Shown: positions 11,620 to 22,059 of the stretch, one piece after another
How the letters are laid out: each line of letters opens with the position of its first letter
Position numbering within the stretch: the stretch's first letter is position 1
Origin: Cephalotus follicularis
Taxonomy: Eukaryota > Streptophyta > Magnoliopsida > Oxalidales > Cephalotaceae
Assembly (NCBI GenBank): GCA_001972305.1
Contig: BDDD01002138.1
Span: forward strand, 5,555-69,554
Reading direction: 5' to 3'
Length of the DNA: 64,000 bases
Notes under the pieces: model-generated
Databases searched by the model: none
What the model saw: only the letters and a program-made list of their open reading frames with translations
What the model was told of the DNA's origin: nothing
Made by a program: the position numbers and the translations under genes

Positions 11620-12720
11620 GTGTACTAGCAGTCCATGCAGGTGGAGTCTGATATTGTGTCTATGGAGATTGATGATGATGCAGTGCCTATGATGTCGGAC
11701 GTAGCAGATGTCCTGTCAGAAACAGTGACTGTCCTATGTGGGAAGTTTCTTACCATATGTCTCATTTCTCCATAACACATACAACTACACAAGTACCGAA
11801 GACAGTTGTCAGAGGTGTGGTTGGTTCTCTGACAATGTATGCAACGCACTGGTGTAGACTGATTCCTCACATTGAAGAACCTAGAATGAGTACCCTAACT
11901 GGGTGCTCCAGACTAGTTCCGTTGACGGGAACTGCGCTATGGTCTCCTGTCACCAAAAAACTATGTTTATCCTCCACTCCCTCCAAAACTAGCATGCAAG
12001 TATCCCTAGAAGAACCCCTCTGTAAACCCCACTGGTGATCCACTCGGTGAGCCACTATTATATGTCTTCGATGACTTCCTACTAGGAGAACCACTTTGAT
12101 CACTATGCCATAAGTACGATGCTGGTCCTGTACCCGTATGAATGCTTAGCTTCATGAACTCCTCTAATATGTCCTAAAACTGTCAGGCCCTTGCTGCAAC
12201 ATCAACCATAACCCTCAAGTCCCGTACAATCAGCGAACTCCTAAGATCAATCTTCAAACCCCGTAGAAACTTCTTTGCTTTCCTTGCCTCCCTTTGCACA
12301 AGGTATGAAGCTGACCGAGACAACTCAATGAACTTGCTCTCATACTGTGCAACTATCATGTCTCTCTATGTCAGGTTGGAAAACTCCTATTCTCTCTTGT
12401 CCTTGATGTCCTCAGGATAGGACCAAGCATTAAACTCTGTCACAAAAATTTTCCATGTCTTTGGTGTCTAATTAAGCTCCCATGTATCCTGAACCATCAT
12501 CACCAATACTCAACCTCCCCTTGAAGTATGTAAACTGCCAAGACAAGCTTTTACTCATCTCTAATCTCCATAACTGTGAAGATCTTCTCTATGTGGATAA
12601 GCCACTCCTCAGCTGTCACTGGATCTATCTCTCTCTTGAAAGCTAGAGGATGTAGCGTCATGAACCTTAACAAGATACTATCACCACCTTGATGAAGTTC
12701 ATCCCTAGCAAATTTAGGTA
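11620..12720 (-). pseudogene. Gypsy gag fossil with zinc knuckles
   Basis: The minus strand encodes AEEWL-like gag core sequence (around 12590-12650) and, further on, a cysteine/histidine-rich stretch beginning CIHCQRTNHTSDNC (about 11800-11845), a nucleic-acid-binding zinc knuckle of the gag nucleocapsid. The layout fits chromovirus-type gag. It is broken in several places and no protease or RT follows. Confidence 0.6.
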
Positions 12721-12729
12721 GAAAAGATT

Positions 12730-13190
12730 TCTACCAAATATATGGAGCTTGAACTTGGTCCTAGGTTGAGTAAAGTGAGAAAGAACTCAAGTTCTTGGCT
12801 TGTAGAGCTTCAATATGTGTCAATCAAGTCATTGATTAATCTATAACTATTTCCCTTCAATTTCCCATGTCAAACAGTCCATTTGGGTGAGTTTTGAGTG
12901 ATTTTGGGAGAGAAATAGAGAGAGAAATGGGAGAGAGAGAGAGAGAGAGAGAATAGAGAGAAAAAAGAATGTGTTTTGTGAGTTTCAATTCTATTTATAG
13001 GCTCGCAACTCAAACTACCCCCATGCAATATCAATACAGTAAACAGACATACAATCAATCCATATGAGTATTCAAAATACTCCACTCCATCAATATCTAT
13101 ATGCATAATCATTTCTATAATATCAGTAATTACAATGTCATATGATGCAATGAATTTTAAAAAGTAAGGGGGATGTTTTGGGGCGTTACA
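12730..13190 (-). mobile_element. 5' LTR portion of the gypsy element
   Basis: The part at 12945-13190 is a diverged copy of 11197-11428, in the same orientation, ending GGGGCGTTACA. It is much shorter than the other LTR, so the element is incomplete on this side. A (GA)n run lies at about 12931-12952. Confidence 0.65.
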
Positions 13191-13195
13191 CAAAA

Positions 13196-13500
13196 GATCG
13201 AAGATAAAAAAAAAAAAAAAAAAAGAAAATAAAAAAAGAAAAAAAAAATTAAAAAAAAAAAAAAAAAAAAAACAAAAACAAAATTTAAAAAAATTAAAAA
13301 AAAATTTAATTTAAAAAACAAAACAAAAAAAACAAAAAGACCATTTTAAAATAAAAAAAAAAATAAGGAAAAAAAAAAATAAAAACAAAAAAAAAAAAAT
13401 TAAAAGAAAAACAAATAAAGATAAGAAAAAAAACATAATAAATAAAGAATTAAAAAGAAAAAAAATAAAAACAAAATTAAAGGAAAAAAAAGAAAAAGAA
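13196..13500. repeat. Second A-rich low-complexity tract
   Basis: About 300 bp of A-rich sequence just outside the gypsy element, before coding-like sequence of the Tat-1 antisense gene resumes. No gene is seen in it. Confidence 0.9.
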
Positions 13501-13559
13501 AAAAACCTTATAAGGTATTGTATTATACCATAATTTGTTTCTTTTAGCTAAATAGCTTG

Positions 13560-14169
13560 TTTTGCAATCATTCCTAAATCCTTCATTACTATAGAAGGTT
13601 GTGAAGAAGATCCAACTGACACAGAGGTTGAACCTCCAAAGAAGAAGAAGAAGACCAAAGTTTCTGAAACGGTCAAAGAAAGCAGTCAAAAGTTTAGTTC
13701 TCTTAAGGTAACTATCTAGAATTTCATACTTCCACTTATTCTGACTTTACATATGACAAAATATTCTTCTTTCAGTCATCTAAGAAAGTAGTTGGAAGGC
13801 CTCCTCATGTTCAAAGTAAACTTCCAAGCAATACGTAAGTTGATGTTGAAAAAGAAACCCAAATTATCCTTGCTCCCGAAATTCCTTCCTCGGATGCTTG
13901 AACTATTGTTCCCATCTCAACCAATATTCCCATACCATCAGAATTTGAGCCTCAAAACAAAAATAAAGAACAAGGTTTTAGACTTAGTGATTTGTCCCTT
14001 ACAAAATCGGTCATGGAATCAACCGATAATGTAGCCATAGAAGCTGATTCTTCTCTAGATATGGTAATAATATTTTTCATTTTTCATTTTTCTTTCCTCT
14101 TTTCATATATTTTTATTTGTTAGTTTCTCACAAGTACAAATATAATAGGGTAAGACTGAGAAACCTTCC
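13560..14169 (+). pseudogene. Tat-1 antisense ORF, middle part with an intron-like gap
   Basis: The plus strand encodes a charged, lysine-rich stretch (EVEPPKKKKKTKVSETVKES) just before a splice-donor-like AAG/GTAACT at 13708. CTTCTTTCAG at 13766-13775 gives an acceptor, after which SSKKVVGRPPH follows. Such low-complexity linkers follow the mobile domain in related antisense genes. It is flanked by the gypsy element on the left and a solo LTR on the right. The 68-bp intron is at the short limit for plants. Confidence 0.5.
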
Positions 14170-14889
14170 TATAACGTCCCACTCCAGGAGATTCGGACGC
14201 ATCGTGTCATGTGCAATGATATATAGTCATATATGGTAGTCGGGCCTAGGTAGTTTATTAAAAAGTAGGATAATTGAAACTTTATTACAACTCATGTAAT
14301 TCATCAAGCTTCAAAAGCAATAACAGTAAATCATACTAATTATCCAGTACAATATCGATACAAATATAGTAAAGTTCAATACATGTTAAAAGAAATAAAG
14401 CATTACAATCTTCAAGTCTTCTAAGGAAACATGGAACTAGTAATCTCCACGACCACTGGTTCTTACAGTGTTACATGTAACAAAATAGAGTCAACATCCC
14501 GAAGGATGGGTTAGCCATAGGAACAAGTAGATATGTCCCCACGCACAGATTATGCTATATATAGGTATACAATATCATATAAATGTGTAAGTTCACAGTA
14601 ATGATGTATGACAGGTAAAATGCATAAATGTCAATTGCGATCTGCAAGTGGTATACAACTGTCCCAAACTGGTGTATAGGAGTGGGATCTAATATAATCA
14701 ATCCTATCCATCATCTAATAGACAATAAATAGTAAAGTGCGAGTACACTACCATCAAAACAAGTAAATCTTATAGAGCGTGTGACCTCAAATCTGTACAA
14801 GTCAGATCAAGTGGCAATATAACCCCAAAAGGGTAATCCAGTAGAGAAGACAACTAGACCGGTCTAGTAGACTTAGATCATTAGATTAA

Positions 14890-15085
14890 ACCCACTAGGC
14901 CTACTTAGTGGTAAGTGTCGACTAAGTGCCTACTCAGTTGTAAGTACCGACTGAGTACATGCACAGTGGTAAGTACCACTTGTGCGTATAATTGATGGTG
15001 AGTGCCACCCAAGTGAATCCTCGATGGTACTGCCATCATGCACAAAAAAGTTAATGCCATCTAAGCGTATTCGCGGTGGTAAGTA
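14890..15085. repeat. Imperfect short tandem repeats in the solo LTR
   Basis: The phrases GTGGTAAGTACCACT, GTTGTAAGTACCGACTGAGT and GTGGTAAGTGTCGACTAAGT recur about every 30-40 bp. Several units are themselves near-palindromes (AGTGGTAAGTACCACTTGTG). Nothing coding is visible. Confidence 0.7.
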
Positions 15086-15639
15086 CCACTGGAGGGTAAA
15101 AGTTATGCACGTAGGTAGTTCAAGTAATATCGCCCGAAGGCTGGTGATGATCCAATCAAGGAGAACAAATAGTATAAAATGATCGTCTCACACCTTACTA
15201 GTGTCAAAAGGTAGATCTAATAGGAATAATCAATAAATACTAATCAATACTAAAAGTCAATAGGTGACAAAGATCCAAAAGGGGGAACAATGGACATTTA
15301 ACCATCTTTTGGCCAACACAAATAGAGATCACTAACGCACCTATCGTCACAGTCAAATTGATCAAGTGTCAATCAACGCAACTACACAATCATGCAATAC
15401 AAAGGGTCGGTTGATGGGTGGACTTTAGTCCCAAATCAGTCAGTTAAGCAATTCTACTTGGTTAGTGAATATGTTGGTCAATCGTGTCAATTGATAGTGA
15501 TGTACTAATCAATTGATCTACTGGAAGATCATGACCTGCCTAACCAGAGAGAAAATAGTTTAAAAGGCTTAAGTGATCTCAAGATCGATTATATTTGAAA
15601 ACAGATTAAAATAGTTTAAATAGTAGAAAAAAAGGCCTA

Positions 15640-15915
15640 AAGAGACGATGCTTCCATCGTGAGTGGCAACGCTTAAGGCATTAGTTAAGTTATGTGGTAA
15701 GGGTGCTAAGCGACAACGGTTACACTTAAAGCGTTAGTGCTTTGCCTGTGTAAAAAAGATCAACACTTGGTCGGTAGCGTTTAGAACTGGGATGAACCCA
15801 GGTTAAGCGGTGACACTTAACATCAAAGCATAAGCGATTTGATCGGGTTTCAAATGATTTCCAGGTATAAACTGTACTAAGCGAAGACAATTCTGGGTAA
15901 AGAGCCAGCGCTTAG
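15640..15915. repeat. Weak AAGCG / CGCTT motif cluster
   Basis: Words such as GGCAACGCTTAAGG, CTTAAAGCGTTAGTGCTTTG and GCCAGCGCTTAGAC recur. They resemble degenerate halves of the AAGCGTCGACGCTT palindrome clustered elsewhere in the window, but only weakly. Confidence 0.4.
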
Positions 15916-16759
15916 ACAGATAGTAACATTTCCATGTTTAGTTTTCAAATCCATTTTCAATCCAATCCTTTGTCAAATAATTTTCTTCAAACTCTAAGAG
16001 TTTGTACAAGTATTTTAGAGTCTTTATAACAGTTTAAAACCATTTGAATCCATTGATTTAACCCTAGAATCATTTTAGGTCAAAATCCAATCAAAACCCT
16101 AAAAAGCACTATCAACCATTTTAACTACCCAATCAGTATACAAATTAGTAAAAACAGTTTATATTATGCATAATCAATAGCATTTTAGATAGAGAAAATC
16201 TACCAAAATGCTTGAAGCTTGTAATTGAGAGATTCAATCAGAAAATGGAGGTTAGACTCAAGTCTAAAATCCACCGATTGAGCAAGCTTCAATGGCAAGT
16301 AAAGATGGTGTGAAGATGCAAGGCAATGAAGCTTCAACATTTCTTCCTTTCACCCCTGGTAGAGTTGACAATGAGAGACGAGAGAAAGAGAGCAAATGTG
16401 TATTCTTTTGTGTGTTATGTGCTACTGGTTAGTGAAGAAAGGTGTTTTAATTAGTTAGAATATATGGTAAATAAGAGAAGATAGGGAAAGGGAATGGGTG
16501 GATATGGGTGAGAGGAGAGATTTTGTGAGATAGGATAGAATTTGAGTGGGTTGAGTTTAAATAGAAATAAGTGGTCCACAATAATAGTGGCCCTACACTC
16601 CCAAATCAAACGTAACGAACCCGAATAATAAAAAAGTAGATATGGATATAAGTTATAATTAGGATGAGTATAAAATACTCAAACCCAAACAAATAAAAAT
16701 AGGGTACATATAGTATCGAGCATACAATAAAATATAATAAATAAGTTTGGGTATTTACA

Positions 16760-17245
16760 ATTCCTATTCTCATCCCTAGACAAGCTCTCCTATGAAAGAC
16801 ACTATGGATGACCTTGATAGCTTCTTAGAAAGTTTCATGTATGAATCCTTTACATAAGAAAAGAAGACTGACAATGAAATCCAATCCATTGTTGTTGATA
16901 AAGAAGCTATCAATTATAATCTTGGCCAACTAGCCAAGTCCCTAGTTCATCCCAACTTACTTAAGGATGAAACAGTTGTCAAAGAACTTATTGAAGCCAT
17001 TGAATTTTTAGATGGCCATGATAGAGAGAGTGGGCTTACCTACATCATCAGTATGAGCTTGTAAAAAATCCTAACCGAGGTGCAAACTATTATGAAAAGG
17101 AACAATTAGGTGTTGGAGATGAAGTACAAAATCAATCTTCATCAAAAGGAAAGAGGGAAAGTATGGAAGAAATCAAGGCTGCTACCTTGGATTACGAGAT
17201 AAAGAAAGAGGCAGCTAAGGATGCGAATAAAAAGGTAGTTGAATT
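16760..17245 (+). pseudogene. Tat-1 antisense ORF, later part
   Basis: The plus strand encodes an acidic, helical stretch (MDDLDSFLESFMYESF, then EKKTDNEIQSIVVDKEAIN) typical of the C-terminal half of plant-mobile-domain antisense genes. It is bounded on the left by the target-site copy of the solo LTR and on the right by that of Copia-C. It is broken. Confidence 0.5.
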
Positions 17246-19487
17246 TATTAGATAGGGTGACCGGACAAGCCATTAGATGGGTTTTTTTTTGTTATGAACC
17301 TATATATGTATATATAAACAATCTTATTCCACATATATGACATGTGCTATTTTTTATATCATTTATGGCAATATCACTTGTGTTTTATCACATAATTGAA
17401 GTAGTTTAATATTTTTCTACTTACACTTGTGATGCTCTGACATAAGGTTGGATTCCAAGCATGGAGGCAGTGAGATTGGCTACCTTATTCCTTATGTCAA
17501 ATTAGTTCCAAATCATAAGTTCACTCTGTGGGCATTAGTGAACCGGATAGACCTGCGCGTATGTTGCTTGATTTTGGAATTGGAGGATGGATTCTCTCAC
17601 TACCATCTGTGTTGCGACACTAGAGAAAATACGGGGTGCGTGCTAGGAGCGTGTACACTGAATTGGACCTGCGTAGGAGACACTATTTGGATAGTCGCTA
17701 TTCTCATGTCAGTAGTGACTCCTACTTGTTGCAGTTGTGTATAAGTGCTATTCACTTAGCGAGTTTTTGAACTCGTCTGATCCTTAGACTTGAGCGACTA
17801 CTCTATATTGTATGGAGACGATTATACTTTGATCTCCACCTTACCCAGTTCTTGCGTAGGGCTGGCAATCGGGTGTTGTTTGGGTATGATTAAATCTATA
17901 CGAATGTAAGCGAATGCGCAATAAGGAATTGTCACACCTGAGCGAAGGGGATCGGCTCTGTCATGGTCTGATTGTACTGTGAACTTATGAAATCCTTGGT
18001 CAAGGTTAAGGTGGACTGGAAATTAGATTTCCGAAGAGTCTACCAAAGGTCCCAGTGATGATCAGATATTTTAGGCATTGAGGTATAATCTAGGATTGAC
18101 ATGTATCTTTACCCTAGACCTCAATTGGGGCCAAGTATGACAAGGGATTATAATACATGCAAACCAACAATTTAGGAAGTCTCGCGTTACGGTGGTGTGA
18201 AATAAATTATGAGAAAATTAATCAGATTAATTTTTTCATATGGATAATATTGGATATTATTCCGGGAGCATTTAAATAGGTCTGGAAATATCTAAAATGA
18301 ATTAATCAAACCCTAGGGGAATTTAAGTAATTTATCAACACTCCCGATCATAACCGAGATTTTATAGGGTCATTGCCCAATAATATTTTCTTCATAAATA
18401 TGTTGGACATATTAAGTCTTGGTGAAATTTAAAAAAATCAAATATCGGTTATATGGATTTTGCAATTTGTGGAAACACATTAGCTTGATCTTACTTAATC
18501 AATATTCGAAGGGATATGTGGCATCACTAAAATGAGTTGGACTAATTTAAGTAAGAGTTAGACTCAATATGTTTGACAAGCCCTCTTAGCGTAAACGACT
18601 TTTAGAAAAGCGTCGACACTTAAGCCACGTCTAATCGTCAATACCTTGTGGAAAGGCATCGACGCTTAGCCCGTCTAAGCGTCAACGCTTTTGGAAAAGC
18701 GTCGACGCTTAGAGTGGCAAAGTAGGTGCCTGCTGAGGCCGTGCAATACGTGCTCGATCTCTCTCCCACTCCCAACAATTTTCACATATTAGAAAGTGGA
18801 AAGGAAGCATATTGGGATCATGGATACATGCTTCCTTAGAGGTAGAACCATGATCCAATATGTGTGCAAGAGTGTGGTAGTGGGAATAGTGAAAAAGAGA
18901 AAAATAGGGCTGGCATAAAACGGGTTTAGAACCTGGTGAGAATGTGTGGGTGTTTTTTGTGATGGGCAAGTCAGAAAATACGAATTACACAATGTCTTAT
19001 CCCTTATTGAATAGTTCACAAAAATTTAATGCTAACCTAGGGTGGATTTCCATTGACAACACTTGTCAATTCCAATCTTCTCTTTGTAAGCATTGTGAGA
19101 GAGAGAGAGAACAAGAAAAAAGACTGTTTTGTGGATAGTAGCTTCTAACATTTATGAAGCTTGGTGACTTGGAGGAACTCAAAGTTTCAAAGGGAATCTA
19201 CTCAAGCTAGTAGCGGCAAAGAACGAAGAAGCTATCACCATACAGTATGAAGTCCATGTCTCTCTCTTGTTGCCATGTTGTGTATCACTTTTGCATGTAT
19301 GAGTGATACCAATTCAATTATGCTTTTGATGTAGTGATCCTTGTGACTTGTTCTTACTGAATTGGACCTGTATGTTAGTGTTAGAAGTTTATTCTTCCGC
19401 TGAATATTTGTTAGAAAATTTTTTGTTTGCACTTCTAACACCATTTGGTCCGAATTCGGCTCCGAAGATGTTCTACCATTTCCAACA
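17246..19487 (+). mobile_element. 5' LTR of Copia-C
   Basis: Its first half aligns by eye with the LTRs at 22060, 39223 and 58829 through shared phrases such as GAACCGGATAGAC, ACTATTTGGATAG and GCGCAATAAGGAATTGTCACA. It ends CCATTTCCAACA. It contains a GCGTCGACGCTT cluster at 18588-18713. Confidence 0.85.
18588..18713. repeat. GTCGAC palindrome cluster in the Copia-C LTR
   Basis: Within 126 bp: AAAGCGTCGACACTT, GGCATCGACGCTTAG, TAAGCGTCAACGCTT and AAAGCGTCGACGCTTAG. The perfect form AAGCGTCGACGCTT is a 14-bp palindrome. Confidence 0.9.
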
Positions 19488-19488
19488 G

Positions 19489-19500
19489 TGGTATCAAGCC
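19489..19500 (+). other. Primer binding site of Copia-C
   Basis: TGGTATCAAGCC one base after the LTR end corresponds to the TGGTATCAGAGC found in Copia-A and Copia-B, which is complementary to the 3' end of plant initiator tRNA-Met. Confidence 0.75.
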
Positions 19501-19799
19501 AACCACATAATACATAGTTGAATAATGATGCCAAGGTTAATGAATGATTGAAACTTTAATTACTTACTGTGTGTTTGTATGGTTGAACACATCCTTGAGT
19601 GCCTTGGTGTAATTTTGAATGAAATTGGATTTCTTTTGTGATATTGTCTTGGAGATTATATTACAGCATGATTTGGACTTATGTTTGGAACCTGCATAGT
19701 GTAGTTTTAGCTTGCTAAATGTTTGCTTAGTGCAAATACTGGTGATCTCTAAGTCCAATTGTTGAAAAACTGCAGTTTGTTGCATGGTGCGTTACTGCA

Positions 19800-20095
19800 G
19801 TACTGCTAAGCGTCAACGCGTAATTATAAGTGTCGACGCTTTGTGGTTAAGGCGTTGACGCTTGTAAAAGTGCTTAAAGTTAAGAGCTGTTTAATGTCTT
19901 GAGCGTTGACGATTTGTTTCAAACTGTCAACGCCTAGGCAGTAAGCGTCGACGCTTTCTAAGCGTTTGTTTTTTAAACTGTCAATGCTTAGGCAATAAGC
20001 GTCAACGCATGCTGGGCATTTGTTTTCAAACTATCGACGTTTTTGGCGTTAAACGCTGACGCTTTATCTTAAGGCATCGACGATTAGGTATAAAA
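19800..20095. repeat. GTCGAC palindrome cluster in the Copia-C leader
   Basis: At least ten degenerate copies, including TAAGCGTCAACGCG, AAGTGTCGACGCTTTG, AAGGCGTTGACGCTTG, TAAGCGTCGACGCTTTC, AACGCTGACGCTTTA and GGCATCGACGATT. Spacing is irregular, about 25-50 bp. It is non-coding leader sequence between primer site and expected gag. Confidence 0.9.
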
Positions 20096-20974
20096 TTGCA
20101 CTGTTGTTAAAAAATTTGGAATTTTTCATTAAGGCACCTATAGGATATTAATCATTACTTGATTTAGTGGGAGTTTGACCTATAAACACCCTCTGATATT
20201 AAATTTATAATTGGTTATTATGAGAGGCATCTGTGTATTGTTTTGAAATTATATTAGATATGCTTTAATACTCTTATGCACAATGGATGGCCTATAAGGA
20301 CAAGACCTAGCTTTGGTTTTCTTTTGTGGATGATTTTATCTCTTATTCAATGGTCTGTAATAAGGTGCCTGCGTGCACCATTTTTCTCTTATGTAATTTC
20401 TCCTTGATATTTTGTATGTATTTTTCTCTTTCAAAGTAAAAGTTACTTTTGTAAAGAAGACTTTACAAGGAGAGATGAAGGAGAGAAGAGGAGAAAGAAG
20501 TACAAGACCATTGAAGGCCATATATGAATGGTAATAATGTAATAGATAGATTTAATCATAGCACCTAGGAAGACCAAGTAGTGACTTTGGGCTCAAGTCA
20601 TTACTTATAGTGATGTTCTTTCCATTCCATTGATTTATTTTAGAAATAAGTCCAAGGTGCATAAGATGGATAGTCCAAATACACGCCACGCATTCAAAGC
20701 CGTAATTATTTAGAATTGGGTAATGAAACCAATGAATTAATTAAAGGCTTGGTAATTAAAATTTGAGACCGCAAATTCCCTCAATTAAATAATAAGTCTG
20801 AATGTAGGAACCCAAGGAGTGGTTCCCCATGGCCTTCCACAATTTTCGTTGAGGGGTGTACCTGTGTTATTAGTTTGTCATGCCCTAACTGAGGCTGGTA
20901 ACCTGTGGGACGCTATGTCAACGTCGGTGTTGGGCACTGAAAAGGGTGGCTATGTTTTAGCACTTGGACACACC

Positions 20975-21449
20975 TACATGTGGGTGTTTTTTATACTGGG
21001 CAAGTTAGAAAATACGAATTACACTTGTCAATTCCAATCTTCTCTTTGTAAGCATTGTGAGAGAGAAAGAGAACAAGAAAAAAGATTGTTTTATGGATAG
21101 TAGCTTCTGGCCTTTTTGAATCTTGGTGACTTGGAGGAAATCAAAGTTTCAAAGGGAATCTACTCAAGCTAGTGGCGGCAAAGAACGAAGGAGCCATCAC
21201 CATACGGTATGAAGTCCTTGTCTCTCTCTTGTTGCCATGTTGTGTATCACTTTTGCATATATGAGTGATACCAATTCAATTATGCTTATGATGTGGTGAT
21301 CTTTGTGACTTGTTCTTGCTGAATTGGACCTGTATGTTGCTGTTAGAAGTTTATTCTTCCGCTGCATATTTGTTAGAAAATTTTTTGTTTGCACTTCTAA
21401 CACCCTTTGGTCCAGATTCGGCTCCGAAGATGTTCTACCATTTCGAACA
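20975..21449 (+). mobile_element. 3' LTR end portion of Copia-C
   Basis: It matches 18938-19487 (TTGTCAATTCCAATCTTCTC, GAAGTTTATTCTTCCGC, GGCTCCGAAGATGTTCTACC) with about 6% differences by eye. The right flank is the second GAATT. Confidence 0.85.
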
Positions 21450-21690
21450 GAATTAAAGTCTCAACTTAAATTGGAAGAAGAAGAGAAGATGAAAAAGGAT
21501 GCATATTTGCTCTCAATGACCGAGAAATTGATGCAGAACGGTCAAAATTTGAGAAGTTGAATGAGAAGAATAAAGCAATGCAAGATACATCCAAATTGAT
21601 AATGAATGATGAAATGAAGATGAAATTGGATTCGGTCATCCAAAAGGAGAAAATTGAACTTTTCAAAATCTTATTTAATGCTTGAACAAT
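21450..21690 (+). pseudogene. Tat-1 antisense ORF, C-terminal coiled coil
   Basis: The plus strand encodes LKSQLKLEEEEKMKKDAYLL and continues as a heptad-like, charged helix rich in K, E, L and M until about 21690, the usual ending of plant-mobile-domain antisense genes. It ends about 135 bp from the integrase end on the other strand, so the two genes are convergent. This placement is the main reason to assign the gene to Tat-1. Confidence 0.55.
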
Positions 21691-21824
21691 GATTAATTTC
21701 AACTGTTCTATTTCTATGCTAGTATTTATTATTGACCGTAGTTGTAATGAACAATGATTTCATATTTCAATCTCTTTTATCCATGACTTATTAATTTTTT
21801 CTATCATACAATGGTGGCTGAAGA

Positions 21825-22059
21825 TTATGCTTGATTATTCACTATCCCAAAAAAAAAGTTGATAAGGTTTAAAATAAGGTCAATCTCTTTTAAATGATAG
21901 GCACCTCCTCCCAATACTTTATGAACAACAAATGGTTCTTCCCAAATTTGAGGCCATTTTCCAAACCTATTGTTCTTATGACCGATTGGTAAAATCACTT
22001 TCCAGATTAATTCTACTTCTTCAAAAGTTTTTACTTTCACTTTCTTATTATATGCTTTC
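21825..22059 (-). pseudogene. Tat-1 integrase C-terminal end
   Basis: The minus strand reads ILPIGHKNNRFGKWPQIWEE and then PFVVHKVLGGGAYHL, the conserved C-terminal module of Tat-lineage integrase (the RFGKW...GPF...GAYHL pattern). It is cut from the rest of integrase by the solo LTR 22060-24808, and its last bases CTTTC are the left target-site copy. Confidence 0.85.

Larger units (their letters stand above)
9213..13190 (-). mobile_element. Gypsy element, minus strand, gag only
   Basis: The left end TGTGACACCCCGAATCC and the right end GGGGCGTTACA are typical LTR ends in minus orientation. Flanking bases are CATAA (9208-9212) and CAAAA (13191-13195), a likely 5-bp target-site duplication with one mismatch. 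The 3' LTR is 9213-11428. A polypurine tract on the minus strand follows (TTCTCCCATCCTTAAAA at 11429-11445). The inside shows only gag-like sequence, and the right LTR portion is short. No pol was seen. It is a broken fossil inserted in the antisense gene of Tat-1, probably in an intron. Confidence 0.75.
14170..16759 (-). mobile_element. Solo LTR, gypsy-like, minus orientation
   Basis: The segment runs from TATAACGTCCCACTCC to GGGTATTTACA and is flanked by CTTCC (14165-14169) and ATTCC (16760-16764), a 5-bp target-site duplication with one mismatch. It sits between two pieces of the Tat-1 antisense gene. No primer site or pol was seen, so it is a solo LTR of about 2.6 kb. It contains imperfect repeats of about 30-40 bp (14890-15085) and a loose cluster of AAGCG/CGCTT words (15640-15915). 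Confidence 0.7.
17246..21449 (+). mobile_element. Copia-C: coding-free copia element
   Basis: It starts TATTAGATAGGGTGACCGG and ends TTTCGAACA. It is flanked by a perfect 5-bp target-site duplication GAATT (17241-17245 and 21450-21454), which splits the Tat-1 antisense gene. A 5' LTR (17246-19487), a primer site (19489) and a leader (to about 20974) are followed directly by the end part of the 3' LTR (about 20975-21449). No gag or pol remains. LTR and leader resemble Copia-A. The shared LTR parts differ by about 6% by eye, suggesting roughly 2-3 million years at commonly used plant rates. Confidence 0.85.
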
